NCBI RefSeq assembly: GCF_021991835.1
Contig: NZ_JAHDAU010000004.1
Coordinates: 62,001-126,000, forward strand
Direction: 5' to 3'
DNA: 64,000 bases
Source of the DNA: Polaribacter sargassicola
GTDB taxonomy: Bacteria; Bacteroidota; Bacteroidia; Flavobacteriales; Flavobacteriaceae
In this document: positions 1 through 8,588 of the stretch, in pieces
Layout of the letters: each line of letters starts with the position of its first letter
Numbering within the stretch: position 1 is the first letter of the stretch
Notes under the pieces: model-generated
Database searches by the model: none
Told to the model about the DNA's origin: nothing
Seen by the model: the letters and a program-made list of their open reading frames with translations, nothing else
Program-made: the position numbers and the translations under genes

Positions 1-126
1 AATAAAATATTTACCATAGAAAACGCTAATCAGTCAGAAGCATTTGGTATTACTTTAGAGCCTGCTGGTGGTAGCGCCTCTCCTACTCTAGAGCAATTAT
101 ATACTTTAGGAGCCGTTTCTTCTTAA
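1..126 (+). CDS. Anti-sigma factor, RskA-like C-terminus (5' truncated by window edge)
   Basis: An open frame enters from the left edge and ends at the TAA at 124-126, leaving 41 residues. The fragment contains FGITLEPAGGSASPT followed by LEQLYTLGAV. That pattern (xFAVTLEPxGGSxxPT then a short hydrophobic end) is typical of the last strands of the extracytoplasmic domain of RskA/anti-sigma-K proteins. These proteins hold an ECF sigma factor at the membrane. The N-terminal zinc-finger or HTH part, the membrane helix and the partner sigma gene lie outside the window. The family call therefore rests on this tail only. Confidence 0.6.
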   Translation, partial: NKIFTIENANQSEAFGITLEPAGGSASPTLEQLYTLGAVSS

Positions 127-149
127 AAGGAACATTTTTTTCTTAAAAC

Positions 150-180
150 TTTAGAAACTTCATTTTATATGAAGTCTAAA
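150..180 (+). terminator. Weak hairpin after the anti-sigma gene
   Basis: Arms TTTAG-AACTTCA and TGAAGT-CTAAA pair with one bulge, 24 bases after the stop. A short T-rich stretch follows. It is a plausible but weak terminator. Confidence 0.35.
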
Positions 181-239
181 TTCTATTTTAATTTCCTAAA
201 TTTAGATTTTAAACTAAAACTAAACTTAGAAAATTAACT

Positions 240-1829
240 ATGAAAAAAAATTATTCATGGATTATTCTTGCAATTGTACTTTTTACAAACACAATTGCCG
301 CTCAAGACACTTACAAAAGAAATACTTATGCAGATGTACTTAGCTATGTATTTAATCTTACCCTAAATGATAACAATAACGAAATTATAGGAGAAACTTT
401 GGTTACAGTTAATTTTAAAGAAGGAATTACAACTTTCTCTTTAGATTTAATTGGTAAAACTGAAGTTTACGGAATGGAAATAACCAATGTTTTTGAAGGT
501 GATAAAGAAGCAAATTATCAATTTATTAATAATAAAATTGTAATTACCCCAACAATAGATAATTCAAAAATAAAAACCTACAAAATCCAATATCATGGTA
601 TTGCAGAAAAAGGATTAGTTATTGATAAAACAAAATTTGGTCAACGTTCTTTTTATGGTGATAATTGGCCAAATTTAGCTAGAAACTGGTTGCCTTGTGT
701 AGATCATCCTTATGATAAAGCAACCATAGAATTTGCTATTACAGCGCCAGAAAAATATGATGTTGTTGCTACAGGTAAAAAAGTAGAAGAAAGTAATTTA
801 GGTAAAGGATTAAAACTTACCAGGTATAAAGAAACCGCACCAGTTGCTACAAAAGTAATTACTATTGGTGTTACAAAATTTGCTAGTAAACTTTTAGGTG
901 TTGTTAATGAGATACCTGTAACAGCTTGGGTTTACCCAGAAAATAGATTAGATGGTTTTTCTGATTATGCAGTTGCCACCAATGTTTTAGAATATTATAT
1001 AAAAAATATTGGGCCTTATTCTTACTCTAAACTAGCCAACATTCAGGCAAAAACACAATGGGGAGGTTTAGAAAATGCAGGAACAATAACTTATTTTGAG
1101 AATTCTGTAAGCGGAAAAAATAAAGTAGAAAGTTTAATTGCTCATGAAATTGCACATCAATGGTTTGGTAATTCTGCCACAGAAAATAGTTGGAATCATG
1201 TTTGGTTAAGCGAAGGTTTTGCTACTTATTTTACAATTCTGTACCAAGAAGAAATGTATGGTAATGAAAAAAGAAAAGAAGAATTAGCTCTTGATAAAAA
1301 GCAAATTATAGCTTATTACAAAAAAAATCCTTCTCCAATTGTAGACAATTCTATTAAAGATCCAAAGAAAGTTTTAAGTACCAATACTTATCAAAAAGGC
1401 GGTTGGTTTCTTAACATGTTAAGATACAAAATTGGTAACGAAGCTTTTTGGAACGGAATACGAGCTTATTATAAAAAGTACAGAAACTCTAATGCAATGA
1501 CTGCTGATTTTCAAAAAGAAATGGAAATGGTTTCTAACCAAAATTTAGAATCATTTTTTAATCAATGGTTGTTTGTAAAAGGGTATCCGGAGTTAAAATG
1601 GAGTTGGAAATATAAAAGAGGAAATCTTGTTATTGAAATAAAACAAACTCAAGATCATTTTACATTTAATTTTCCATTAGAAATCGGAATTAAAAATGGT
1701 GAAATTACTAAAATAGAAACAATAGAAATCAACTCTAAATCTAACTCATTTAAAATTCCAGTAGAAAAAAAACCAGATAGCGTACTCTTAGATCCTGATT
1801 TTTGGTTGTTATTTGAAGATAAAAATTAA
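240..1829 (+). CDS. M1 family zinc metallopeptidase (aminopeptidase N-like), exported
   Basis: This is a 529-residue protein with a signal peptide at residues 1-21 (hydrophobic core, cut after IAAQ). The N-terminal beta domain is followed by the gluzincin catalytic domain. GGLEN at 275-279 stands where M1 enzymes have GxMEN. HEIAH lies at 302-306 with the third zinc ligand E325, giving HExxH-x18-E. Family members trim N-terminal residues from peptides; here the location should be periplasm or outer surface. The protein stops soon after the thermolysin-like and helical parts, so the large ERAP-type C-terminal domain is absent, as in many Bacteroidota members. It is monocistronic. The M-to-L change in GxMEN is mild and may affect substrate preference. 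Confidence 0.9.
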   Translation: MKKNYSWIILAIVLFTNTIAAQDTYKRNTYADVLSYVFNLTLNDNNNEIIGETLVTVNFKEGITTFSLDLIGKTEVYGMEITNVFEGDKEANYQFINNKIVITPTIDNSKIKTYKIQYHGIAEKGLVIDKTKFGQRSFYGDNWPNLARNWLPCVDHPYDKATIEFAITAPEKYDVVATGKKVEESNLGKGLKLTRYKETAPVATKVITIGVTKFASKLLGVVNEIPVTAWVYPENRLDGFSDYAVATNVLEYYIKNIGPYSYSKLANIQAKTQWGGLENAGTITYFENSVSGKNKVESLIAHEIAHQWFGNSATENSWNHVWLSEGFATYFTILYQEEMYGNEKRKEELALDKKQIIAYYKKNPSPIVDNSIKDPKKVLSTNTYQKGGWFLNMLRYKIGNEAFWNGIRAYYKKYRNSNAMTADFQKEMEMVSNQNLESFFNQWLFVKGYPELKWSWKYKRGNLVIEIKQTQDHFTFNFPLEIGIKNGEITKIETIEINSKSNSFKIPVEKKPDSVLLDPDFWLLFEDKN

Positions 1830-1966
1830 TTTTAATTATAAAACTTATAATTTGATGCTAATTTAGTAGAAAACTACCTACTTGTATTCTTTTAAAATCT
1901 AACTTTGCTCTGCATTTTAAATGCACTATTTATTATTAATAAATTGATTTTTATAAAGTATTAGAA

Positions 1967-2515
1967 ATGGAATTAAAGTTAGCAGAATCTAAAAGTGAGT
2001 TACAACAAATTTTAGATTTACAACATGCAAATCATTACGATAATGTTTCGGAAGAATTAAAAAAAGTAGATGGTTTTGTTACGGTAAAACACAATTTAGA
2101 TTTATTAACAAAAATGAATAATGAAGCTAAGCACATTATTGCTGTAGATAATGGTAAAGTAATTGCTTATGCTTTAACAATGTTAAAAGATTATAAAGAT
2201 TTAATTCCGGTATTGGTACCAATGTTTACCGTTTTTGAAAGTATTAATTATAAAAACACAAAGTTAAGCAACATAAATTATTATGTAATGGGACAAGTTT
2301 GTGTTGCAGACACACATAGAGGAAAAGGGATTTTTAAAGCTCTTTATGAAAAACATAAAGATGTTTACGCTTCTAAATTTGATTTATTACTAACCGAGGT
2401 ATCTTCTAGCAATCATAGATCTATGAGAGCGCATGAAAAAGTGGGTTTTAAAACGATTAACACTTTTAAAGATGATACAGATGAATGGAATATTCTTTCT
2501 TGGAATTGGGAATAG
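1967..2515 (+). CDS. GNAT family N-acetyltransferase
   Basis: This 182-residue cytoplasmic protein has the GNAT fold signature. A beta strand ending VMGQVCVADTHRGKGIF (about residues 107-124) holds the acetyl-CoA pyrophosphate loop R-G-K-G-I, and a helix follows. The later SSNHRSMRAHEKVGFKTI matches motif B (N-x-x-S-x-x-x-H-x-K-x-G-F), usual in acetyltransferases acting on small molecules or protein N-termini. The substrate cannot be told. It stands alone between the M1 peptidase and a convergent TonB receptor gene, with a strong terminator behind it. Confidence 0.85.
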   Translation: MELKLAESKSELQQILDLQHANHYDNVSEELKKVDGFVTVKHNLDLLTKMNNEAKHIIAVDNGKVIAYALTMLKDYKDLIPVLVPMFTVFESINYKNTKLSNINYYVMGQVCVADTHRGKGIFKALYEKHKDVYASKFDLLLTEVSSSNHRSMRAHEKVGFKTINTFKDDTDEWNILSWNWE

Positions 2516-2560
2516 ATTTAATATAATCTAAAAGCTAAATAGAGTTTACCTAAATAATAA

Positions 2561-2593
2561 AAATGCCCTTTACTATAAAAGTAAAGGGCATTT
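2561..2593. terminator. Bidirectional intrinsic terminator
   Basis: A perfect 13-bp stem (AAATGCCCTTTAC / GTAAAGGGCATTT) with a 7-base loop lies between the convergent GNAT gene and the TonB receptor gene. Confidence 0.9.
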
Positions 2594-2625
2594 CATCCAA
2601 CTAAAAACTAACCAAACTATTTTTA

Positions 2626-4857
2626 TTAAAAAGTATAAGTTATGGTTGCTTTTGCAAAAAATGGTGTACCTGGTGTAAAATGAATTTCTTCTACAGAAGA
2701 AGCTTCATTTTGCAATCTACTTTCTGTTGCAAATTGAGTTTCGTTCCATTCTACATCAAAAATATTTTCTAATGCAACACCTAATACTAAATTGTTGTTA
2801 ACACTATAATTTATATTAAAATCGCTAACAAGATATCCTTCTGCTGTTATAGAATCATCTTCATTTGCGGGTCTGTCTGCTAAATAACGATAACGTAATC
2901 CTCCAGAAAATTTACCTAAATTAGTAAAAGATAAACCTCCTGCCATTGTAAAACTTGGTGCTAACGGAATGTAATCTTCTCCTTCTTCTGCTTCTAAACT
3001 TCTTGCGTGTGTTAAGGTTGCATCTGTATCAAAATAAATTTGATCTGATATTTGATAACGGATTCCTAAATCTAACCCAAAACGTTCAGATTCTCCTGAC
3101 GGTTCTACAATACCTGCATCACCTACATATACAAATTCTTCTTCTGAGAACAAGTACCAAGCTGCTGTGTTAAACACTAAATTTTTAGTAGGTTTCCAAA
3201 TATTTCCAAAATCGGCACCGTAAGCTCTTGGCAAAATCTTATCTGCATTATCTTGTAATACAACTCTTGCATCGTTTGAATGAAAACCAATTCCTGATTT
3301 TAAAAACCATTGTAAATTATCATTTTGAGTATATAAAAAGTTTAATTTAGGGTTTACAATTGCTTTTGTTTTACTTAATGTTTTGTATGTTGTACTTAAA
3401 GCATCATTATATAAAAATTTAAAATAATCTAAACGAACAGAAGGCGCTACTTTAAATTTTCCTATTTCGAATTCTGAATTAAAAAACGCGTATAAATTAG
3501 TTTGTTTTACATCTCCTAATTGAATGTTATTAATTAATTCGCTTCTATTTTTTGTGTGTGATAATTCGTTATCAGCAATTAAATCGTAACGCAAACCAAT
3601 ACCTTTTATAAACTTAGCTTCTACATTACCATATTCTTTAGAATTGATAATTTTTGCGTTCATGCCGTAAATACTTCTATCTTCAAATTGTTTAATTTGA
3701 TCTCCGTTTACCGCATCATCTAAAAAGAATGTAAAGTTAGAATACAATTCAAAATCGTATTTAGAATAAAATGTATTTGCTTGTAAAATAGCTCCGTTAT
3801 TTAATGTTTTTTGCAATTGAGCGTTTAAATTACTTCTAGAAGTATAACCACCTTCTGTATCATCAATAGCACCAAAACGACCTATTAATCCATTTTCTAC
3901 AGCTCTATTAGGTATTTGCCCAGAAGCATCCCAAGAACTTGTAAAATGAGAGGCAGATAAAGTAAGTTTGTCTTTTCCGTTTAAAAACGTATTGTATTTA
4001 GCAAAAAGGTTTAATCTGTTAAAATTCTGAGGAGAATCATAAGGTCCATCAAACTCTATATATTCTAAAGCAACATAAGCATCGTTATTTTTAGATTTTT
4101 CTAATAGATTAAACATACCTACAGTTCTTAAAGAATTAAAATCTCCATAACCAACAGAAATCATACTTTTATCGATTGCCGTTTTTGTAGAAAAATTTAC
4201 ATAACCTGCGGTGTTAAAATCTCCTTGGTTTGCATAATAAGGACCTTTACCAAAATCAATTTTTTGGATGGTTTCTGGTATTACAAAATGCAAATCAGAA
4301 TATCCTTGTCCGTGTGCATGAGAAACCATATTTATTGGCATTCCGTCTACAGAAAGAGCAATATCGGTACCATGATCTATATCAAAACCTCTTAAAAATA
4401 TTTGTTCTGCTTTTCCTCCGCCAGCATGCTGACCAATAAATAAACCAGGAACTTTTCTTAAAATTTCTTGAGAATTATTTACAGGGTTTACCTGTAAGTC
4501 TATATTTGTTAAAGTCTGTAAAGCATTAATTTCTTTACGTAAAACCAATTCTTCTAATTGAAAAATTTTGGTTTGTAAAATAATAGTTACACCATTTTTA
4601 AGAATATCGTTGGTAACATTTATTGTTTTGGTAGCATAACCTAAAATACTGATTTGAACGGTGTGGTTTACTTTTGTATTTTCTAAAATAAAATTACCTA
4701 CTTCATTTGTGTGTGTGTGTGTGTTAGATGTTTGATTGATGATGTATACGTTCTCTAAAGGTTCATTAAGTGAATTTAAAACAACACCAGTAAATTTTTG
4801 CCCAAAAATATTGGTGCAAACTGTTAAAATAAAAATTAAAATTAACTTGTTTTTCAT
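2626..4857 (-). CDS. TonB-dependent outer membrane receptor with CarboxypepD_reg-like N-terminus
   Basis: This 743-residue protein has a signal peptide (1-19, ending IFGQ), a carboxypeptidase-regulatory-like beta domain at about 22-100, a plug domain at about 115-225 and a C-terminal beta barrel ending in aromatic F (ITYTF). The plug shows ILRKVPGLFIGQHAGGG, FLRGFDIDHGTD and a His-rich MVSHAHGQGYSDLHF segment. That segment is seen in a subfamily of TonB receptors whose ligand I cannot name. It is the last gene of the DUF4331 operon, 21 bp behind the TPR lipoprotein. An (AC)8 tract in codons 45-50 (THTHT) makes the reading frame prone to slippage. It is not a SusC: no SusD gene is next to it. 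Confidence 0.88.
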   Translation of the reverse strand: MKNKLILIFILTVCTNIFGQKFTGVVLNSLNEPLENVYIINQTSNTHTHTNEVGNFILENTKVNHTVQISILGYATKTINVTNDILKNGVTIILQTKIFQLEELVLRKEINALQTLTNIDLQVNPVNNSQEILRKVPGLFIGQHAGGGKAEQIFLRGFDIDHGTDIALSVDGMPINMVSHAHGQGYSDLHFVIPETIQKIDFGKGPYYANQGDFNTAGYVNFSTKTAIDKSMISVGYGDFNSLRTVGMFNLLEKSKNNDAYVALEYIEFDGPYDSPQNFNRLNLFAKYNTFLNGKDKLTLSASHFTSSWDASGQIPNRAVENGLIGRFGAIDDTEGGYTSRSNLNAQLQKTLNNGAILQANTFYSKYDFELYSNFTFFLDDAVNGDQIKQFEDRSIYGMNAKIINSKEYGNVEAKFIKGIGLRYDLIADNELSHTKNRSELINNIQLGDVKQTNLYAFFNSEFEIGKFKVAPSVRLDYFKFLYNDALSTTYKTLSKTKAIVNPKLNFLYTQNDNLQWFLKSGIGFHSNDARVVLQDNADKILPRAYGADFGNIWKPTKNLVFNTAAWYLFSEEEFVYVGDAGIVEPSGESERFGLDLGIRYQISDQIYFDTDATLTHARSLEAEEGEDYIPLAPSFTMAGGLSFTNLGKFSGGLRYRYLADRPANEDDSITAEGYLVSDFNINYSVNNNLVLGVALENIFDVEWNETQFATESRLQNEASSVEEIHFTPGTPFFAKATITYTF
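4709..4724. repeat. (GT)8 dinucleotide repeat inside the TonB receptor gene
   Basis: Eight uninterrupted GT units (AC on the coding strand) encode part of THTHT near residue 47. Gain or loss of one unit would shift the frame early in the receptor. Confidence 0.95.
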
Positions 4858-4878
4858 TTGATAAAATTTTGGGCGAAA

Positions 4879-6174
4879 TTAAATATTTTTTACGGCATTT
4901 TCTGTTAAAGGACCTAATTCATATACGCTTTTTAACAGTTCTTCTTTTAGTTCTTTAGCCGCCAACAAATTATCATTTGCTTTTAAAATATATGCAGAAT
5001 GCAACAAAGCTGCTGGCTCAAAAGTTTTACCAATTACATAAGTTTCTGTAATCTTAATTGCTTCTTGTTGGTTTCCGTTTTTATAGTAAGCCCAAGCAAG
5101 TAAATCATACGATTGTGCTGTAGGTCTTGCATTAACTTCTGCCTCTGCAATTTTTACAGCTTCTAATGTATTATTAACATCTTCTGCAAATAATAACACA
5201 TTATATTTTGCATACATTGCCCCATATTTTTTATTAGCAACTTTAGATAGATACTGATTTATTTGGTTTTCTTTTTCTTCAATATTTCCCATAAAATCTA
5301 AAATTTCTGCTTTTAATAAATGATAATCTGGCGCTGCATTTTCTTTGGTTACTGTTTCTAAAATATTTAATGCTTCTTCGGGGTTTCTTTCATAAGAATA
5401 AACTATCCAAGCAATTCCTTTTTTAGCATAACTATTACTAGGGTTTATTTCTAAAGCTTTTAAGTAAGCGTTGTAAGAATCTTTAATTCTACCAGCATGA
5501 CCATAGTAATCTGCTAAGTTTGTATAATTCCACTGAATTAAACCTTCTTTTTTTGATGATTTGGCTATTAACAATGCTTTTTCTAAATATGTAATTGCAT
5601 TATCTAAATTACCTATATGATCGTTGTATTTTGATAATCGTATTAAATAATCAAAATCTTTTAAATTTTTAACATCAGATAAATAGTGTTCTACCTTTTT
5701 AAGATCTCCTAATTCTAAATATACGTCTATTAACATATACTTTGTTTGTTGTAGGTTTTCTCCGTTTTGTTCTGCTTTTAATAATAAATTTAAAGCTTCT
5801 TTAAAACGATGTTGAGAAATATAATTTTTTGATAAACTTCTTAAATACCCTGCATTATTAAAATTTGTTTTACTATTGGCTAATAATAAGTTTTTTTCAG
5901 CTTTTTTTAATTCATCAATATTACCTGTTAGCTTAAATAATCGAGAATTTGCACTTGCTAATTTTAAATAATAAGGATATTGATTAGGTGTAGATGCTAT
6001 TTTATTGTCCCAAAAACTTAGTTCTGCTTCTGCTTTTGCTAAATGTGTATTATCTGTAACATCTAAAAAAGCAGCATATTCATTAGGGTTTGTTATTTTA
6101 GTTTCTTGTTCACTTTTACAACCTACGGTTAAAGCAAAAGTTACTATCATTAGAATTAGTTGGATATTTTTCAT
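4879..6174 (-). CDS. TPR-repeat lipoprotein of the DUF4331/TonB operon
   Basis: This 431-residue protein has a lipoprotein signal (LTVGC, Cys19) and then tetratricopeptide-like helix pairs through most of its length, for example LNLLLKAEQNGENLQQTKYMLIDVYLELGDL and AYLKALEINPSNSYAKKGIAW. It should be anchored to the inner leaflet of the outer membrane or to the inner membrane, and act as a scaffold. It sits between the split DUF4331 pair and the TonB receptor on the same strand. The natural inference is that it links the exported DUF4331 proteins to the receptor. A tetranucleotide repeat lies 11 bp upstream of its ATG. No catalytic motif was seen. Confidence 0.75.
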   Translation of the reverse strand: MKNIQLILMIVTFALTVGCKSEQETKITNPNEYAAFLDVTDNTHLAKAEAELSFWDNKIASTPNQYPYYLKLASANSRLFKLTGNIDELKKAEKNLLLANSKTNFNNAGYLRSLSKNYISQHRFKEALNLLLKAEQNGENLQQTKYMLIDVYLELGDLKKVEHYLSDVKNLKDFDYLIRLSKYNDHIGNLDNAITYLEKALLIAKSSKKEGLIQWNYTNLADYYGHAGRIKDSYNAYLKALEINPSNSYAKKGIAWIVYSYERNPEEALNILETVTKENAAPDYHLLKAEILDFMGNIEEKENQINQYLSKVANKKYGAMYAKYNVLLFAEDVNNTLEAVKIAEAEVNARPTAQSYDLLAWAYYKNGNQQEAIKITETYVIGKTFEPAALLHSAYILKANDNLLAAKELKEELLKSVYELGPLTENAVKNI

Positions 6175-6184
6175 GATATAAATT

Positions 6185-6215
<31 letters not shown>

Positions 6216-6218
6216 AAT

Positions 6219-6252
6219 AAACTGACATAATCCCCCCAAATCATGTCAGTTT
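6219..6252 (-). terminator. Intercistronic hairpin with G6 loop (terminator, attenuator or mRNA stabiliser)
   Basis: A perfect 10-bp stem (AAACTGACAT / ATGTCAGTTT) closes a 14-base loop that contains GGGGGG on the minus strand. It lies between the DUF4331 lipoprotein and the TPR lipoprotein. The following bases on the minus strand are only moderately T-rich (TTTATTTAAC), so partial read-through into the TPR and TonB genes is plausible. Confidence 0.7.
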
Positions 6253-6267
6253 CTAAAATAATTCCTC

Positions 6268-6825
6268 TTACCAAGGATTTGCCAAATAAGGAAAAGAAGA
6301 CAAAAATTCTTTATCATTTCCGTCTACATTATCGTTAGATAGTGTTGGGTTTTCTGTAAAATCTTCACCTCCAAAAATCAACAATAATTCTACTGTAATA
6401 ACATCATCTGCTAAAGCTCTACCTGTTAAAACATTTGTACCATCATAAAAAGTTGTAGTACCATCTAAAGAAACATTTAAAACATCTGTTGCTAATAATC
6501 CTGTAAAACTTGCCGCATCTAAACCTAATGCATTTGCATCTCCTTCATTTGCATAAGCAGGACTTAATCCTGTTAAATTTGTTTGAAACATAGATTGAAA
6601 TGCTGTGTTTTGTTCTGATGGTATTGTTGTATTAAAAGCATCTTTGCTATCCGAAGAAACAAAAACTGTATTTACAGCTGGTCTTCCCATTTGATCTTTT
6701 TGCACATAAGTTCCAGAAAAATCTGTATCCATTACCATTTCCATATCATCGTCATCATTATTACAACTAACTACCAAAAGAGAAAATGTTAGAATTGCTA
6801 AATATTTTATATTGTTAAATTTCAT
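6268..6825 (-). CDS. DUF4331 C-terminal half, lipoprotein
   Basis: This 185-residue lipoprotein (LLVVSC, Cys21) has an acidic linker NNDDDD. The segment from FSGTYVQKDQMGRPAVNTVF to the end corresponds to the C-terminal half of the DUF4331 domain, including MGRPAVNTVF, LTGRALADDVITVELLLIFGG and a terminal SFPYLANPW. The N-terminal half is encoded by the gene just upstream (27-bp gap). DUF4331 proteins are exported and their function is unknown. The lipid anchor would hold this half at a membrane while its partner is soluble. The homology is by motif recognition only. Confidence 0.75.
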   Translation of the reverse strand: MKFNNIKYLAILTFSLLVVSCNNDDDDMEMVMDTDFSGTYVQKDQMGRPAVNTVFVSSDSKDAFNTTIPSEQNTAFQSMFQTNLTGLSPAYANEGDANALGLDAASFTGLLATDVLNVSLDGTTTFYDGTNVLTGRALADDVITVELLLIFGGEDFTENPTLSNDNVDGNDKEFLSSFPYLANPW

Positions 6826-6852
6826 AATATTAAGTTTTAGTTTGATTAAAAA

Positions 6853-7503
6853 TTATTGTTTTGTTTTTGCTTCTACCCAAGTATTGATTGTACCTGTACC
6901 ACCAATCATAGATTTAGGAACCTCTACAACAATAGATAATACATTAGTACCTGCAAATGTATCTGAACCCGGACTATTAAATGAAGTTGCATTACCTGCA
7001 ATAATTTCTCCGTATTGAGCAAAATCCATAAAGAAAGGATCATCTCTTGGCCCTGCAAAAAACTTCATCCCATTATTATTAGATGTAATTGCAGAAGATC
7101 CGTAAGCAGTTATATCAACTTCAGATGTTGTTGCCATTTCATTAATTGTACTATTTAATCCTGTTGATGATGGTGCATAAGGTCCAAAGAAATACATTTT
7201 TCCATCTCTAGGAATTGCTTGTATTACTAAATCTTCTATAATATCGCCATCTGTGTCAATATTAAATTCTACCATAACGTTTTCATCAAAAGAAGCTGTT
7301 TCTGATGCAGTAGGACTTAACAAACCTTGTACATTAGCTACAAAAGCAATATTATCTGTGTCTTCTCCTTGAAAAGCATAGAAATCTGTAATATCTGCCG
7401 TTGTACCTTGTGAATCTGGAGCATCAATATGGTCTGCTGCAATTGTAATTAAACCAATTGCCACAGCAAAAATGGTTGCTACTAAAATTTTTGTTTTTTT
7501 CAT
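6853..7503 (-). CDS. DUF4331 N-terminal half, secreted
   Basis: This 216-residue protein has a Sec signal peptide (1-23). It is followed by ADHIDAPDSQGTTADITDFYAF and ENVMVEFNIDTDGDIIEDLVIQ, the usual beginning of DUF4331 (SSHREAP...ADxTDxYAF, IDxDGD). It ends at INTWVEAKTKQ, about where a full-length DUF4331 domain continues into xxxGRPxxNTVF. That continuation is in the next gene. It is the first gene of the operon DUF4331a-DUF4331b-TPR-TonB receptor. No enzyme motif was recognised. The 5' region contains TGTGTGAG and CTCACATA spaced about 27 bp apart, which could pair. Confidence 0.78.
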   Translation of the reverse strand: MKKTKILVATIFAVAIGLITIAADHIDAPDSQGTTADITDFYAFQGEDTDNIAFVANVQGLLSPTASETASFDENVMVEFNIDTDGDIIEDLVIQAIPRDGKMYFFGPYAPSSTGLNSTINEMATTSEVDITAYGSSAITSNNNGMKFFAGPRDDPFFMDFAQYGEIIAGNATSFNSPGSDTFAGTNVLSIVVEVPKSMIGGTGTINTWVEAKTKQ

Positions 7504-7672
7504 TGTGTGAGTTTTTATAAGTTAATTAATAATTGAATCTCACATATACTTACGAGTAAAAAGCAATGATGGTTTTAAAAAAGTTTTATTTTTTTTAAAA
7601 AAAACAAGAAAACCCTATAAACAAAGGGCAAATTGAAGGAAATATTTTTTATTTTTTTTACAAAAAGAGATT

Positions 7673-7695
7673 ACAGCACTAAAAAATAGCGCTGT
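7673..7695 (-). terminator. Possible terminator after the MBL-fold hydrolase
   Basis: The stem ACAGC-CTA / TAG-GCTGT has one mismatch and an A5 loop. On the minus strand it is followed at a short distance by CTTTTT, and on the plus strand directly by TTTTT. The surrounding 7504-7727 stretch is A/T homopolymer-rich and holds no gene. Confidence 0.4.
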
Positions 7696-7727
7696 TTTTA
7701 AAAGATTTTTAGTCTTTAACAAAAAAA

Positions 7728-8510
7728 TTATACTGTAATTTTTAGTCCATCGTAGGCCAAAAACACATTTTCTGGAAGCGCTTTAGAAACTTCTTCATGA
7801 AAACCTAACATGTGACTAATGTGAGTTAAATATGCTTTTTTAGGTTTTATTTCTTCAATTAAATCTAGAGCTTCTTGTAAATTAAAATGTGTTGGATGCT
7901 CATCTATTCTTAATGCATTAACTACTAAAACATCTAAATTTAATATTTTTTGTTTTTCTTCATCAGAAATAAACTTTACATCGGTTAAATAAGCAAAGTC
8001 ATTAAATCTGTATGCAACAATTGGCAGTTTACCATGGTTAACTTTTATTGGTATTACCTTTAAATTACTAACAACAAAAGGTTCTTTGTCTATAACAAAC
8101 GGTTTAACACTTGGTGCGCCAGGATATCTATTTACTTTGCTAAAAATATAATCAAACCTTTGCTCTAAATTAGAGAGCGTTCTTTGTATTAAATAAATAG
8201 GCATATCTCCTATTTTGTAACAAAAAGCACGTAAATCATCTAAACCACCAATATGGTCTGCATGTTCATGCGTAAAAAAAACACCATTTAAAGATTGTAC
8301 ATTTTCTCTTAACATTTGTTGTCTAAAATCTAAACCACAATCAACGGTATAAGAAACATCATCCCAAGAAATTAAAATAGAAGATCTTAAACGCTTATCT
8401 TTTATATCTTTAGAAATACATACAGGATGGTTATTTGCTATCATAGGTATACCTTGTGATGTACCTGTACCCAAAAAAGTAATATGTAGTTGTTTTTTGT
8501 TTGTTTCCAT
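7728..8510 (-). CDS. MBL-fold metallo-hydrolase (PhnP-like)
   Basis: This 260-residue cytoplasmic protein opens with ITFLGTGTSQGIPMI and carries the metallo-beta-lactamase zinc motif HEHADH at 81-86. D59 of VDCG, later His residues in KVNHGKLP and YLTDV, and a final LTHISH complete the pattern. The order resembles PhnP phosphoribosyl 1,2-cyclic phosphate phosphodiesterase and related lipoyl/octanoyl-cyclic phosphodiesterases of Bacteroidota. No phn genes are near, so the substrate is open. It is divergent from the conserved unknown gene at 8589. Confidence 0.82.
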   Translation of the reverse strand: METNKKQLHITFLGTGTSQGIPMIANNHPVCISKDIKDKRLRSSILISWDDVSYTVDCGLDFRQQMLRENVQSLNGVFFTHEHADHIGGLDDLRAFCYKIGDMPIYLIQRTLSNLEQRFDYIFSKVNRYPGAPSVKPFVIDKEPFVVSNLKVIPIKVNHGKLPIVAYRFNDFAYLTDVKFISDEEKQKILNLDVLVVNALRIDEHPTHFNLQEALDLIEEIKPKKAYLTHISHMLGFHEEVSKALPENVFLAYDGLKITV

Positions 8511-8532
8511 TTCAACAAAAATAAGATAAAAA

Positions 8533-8564
8533 TTGACTGATAGCTGTCTAATTTATTACATTTG
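8533..8564 (+). promoter_or_regulatory. Flavobacterial sigma-A promoter for the gene at 8589
   Basis: The -33 TTG is at 8533-8535 and the -7 box TACATTTG at 8557-8564, with a 21-bp spacer. The predicted start of transcription is about 20 bp before the ATG. Confidence 0.7.
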
Positions 8565-8588
8565 TTTTAAACGATAAAATAGTATCAT

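Noticed and set aside
1830..1966. Terminator (AATTATAA / TTATAATT) and promoter (TTG...TAACTTTG) in the gap after the M1 peptidase
   Set aside because: The hairpin is made only of A/T pairs, and the promoter spacer is 15 bp, below the usual 17-23, so neither is called as a feature.
2955..4439. Leucine-rich open frames on the plus strand opposite the TonB receptor
   Set aside because: They are frame shadows of an A/T-rich coding strand, with low-complexity Leu/Gln/His content and no start context. The minus-strand receptor is continuous and has full domain order.
2626..4857. SusC-type glycan importer
   Set aside because: No SusD gene is adjacent, the length of 743 aa is below the usual 950-1100 of SusC, and the neighbours are DUF4331 and TPR proteins.
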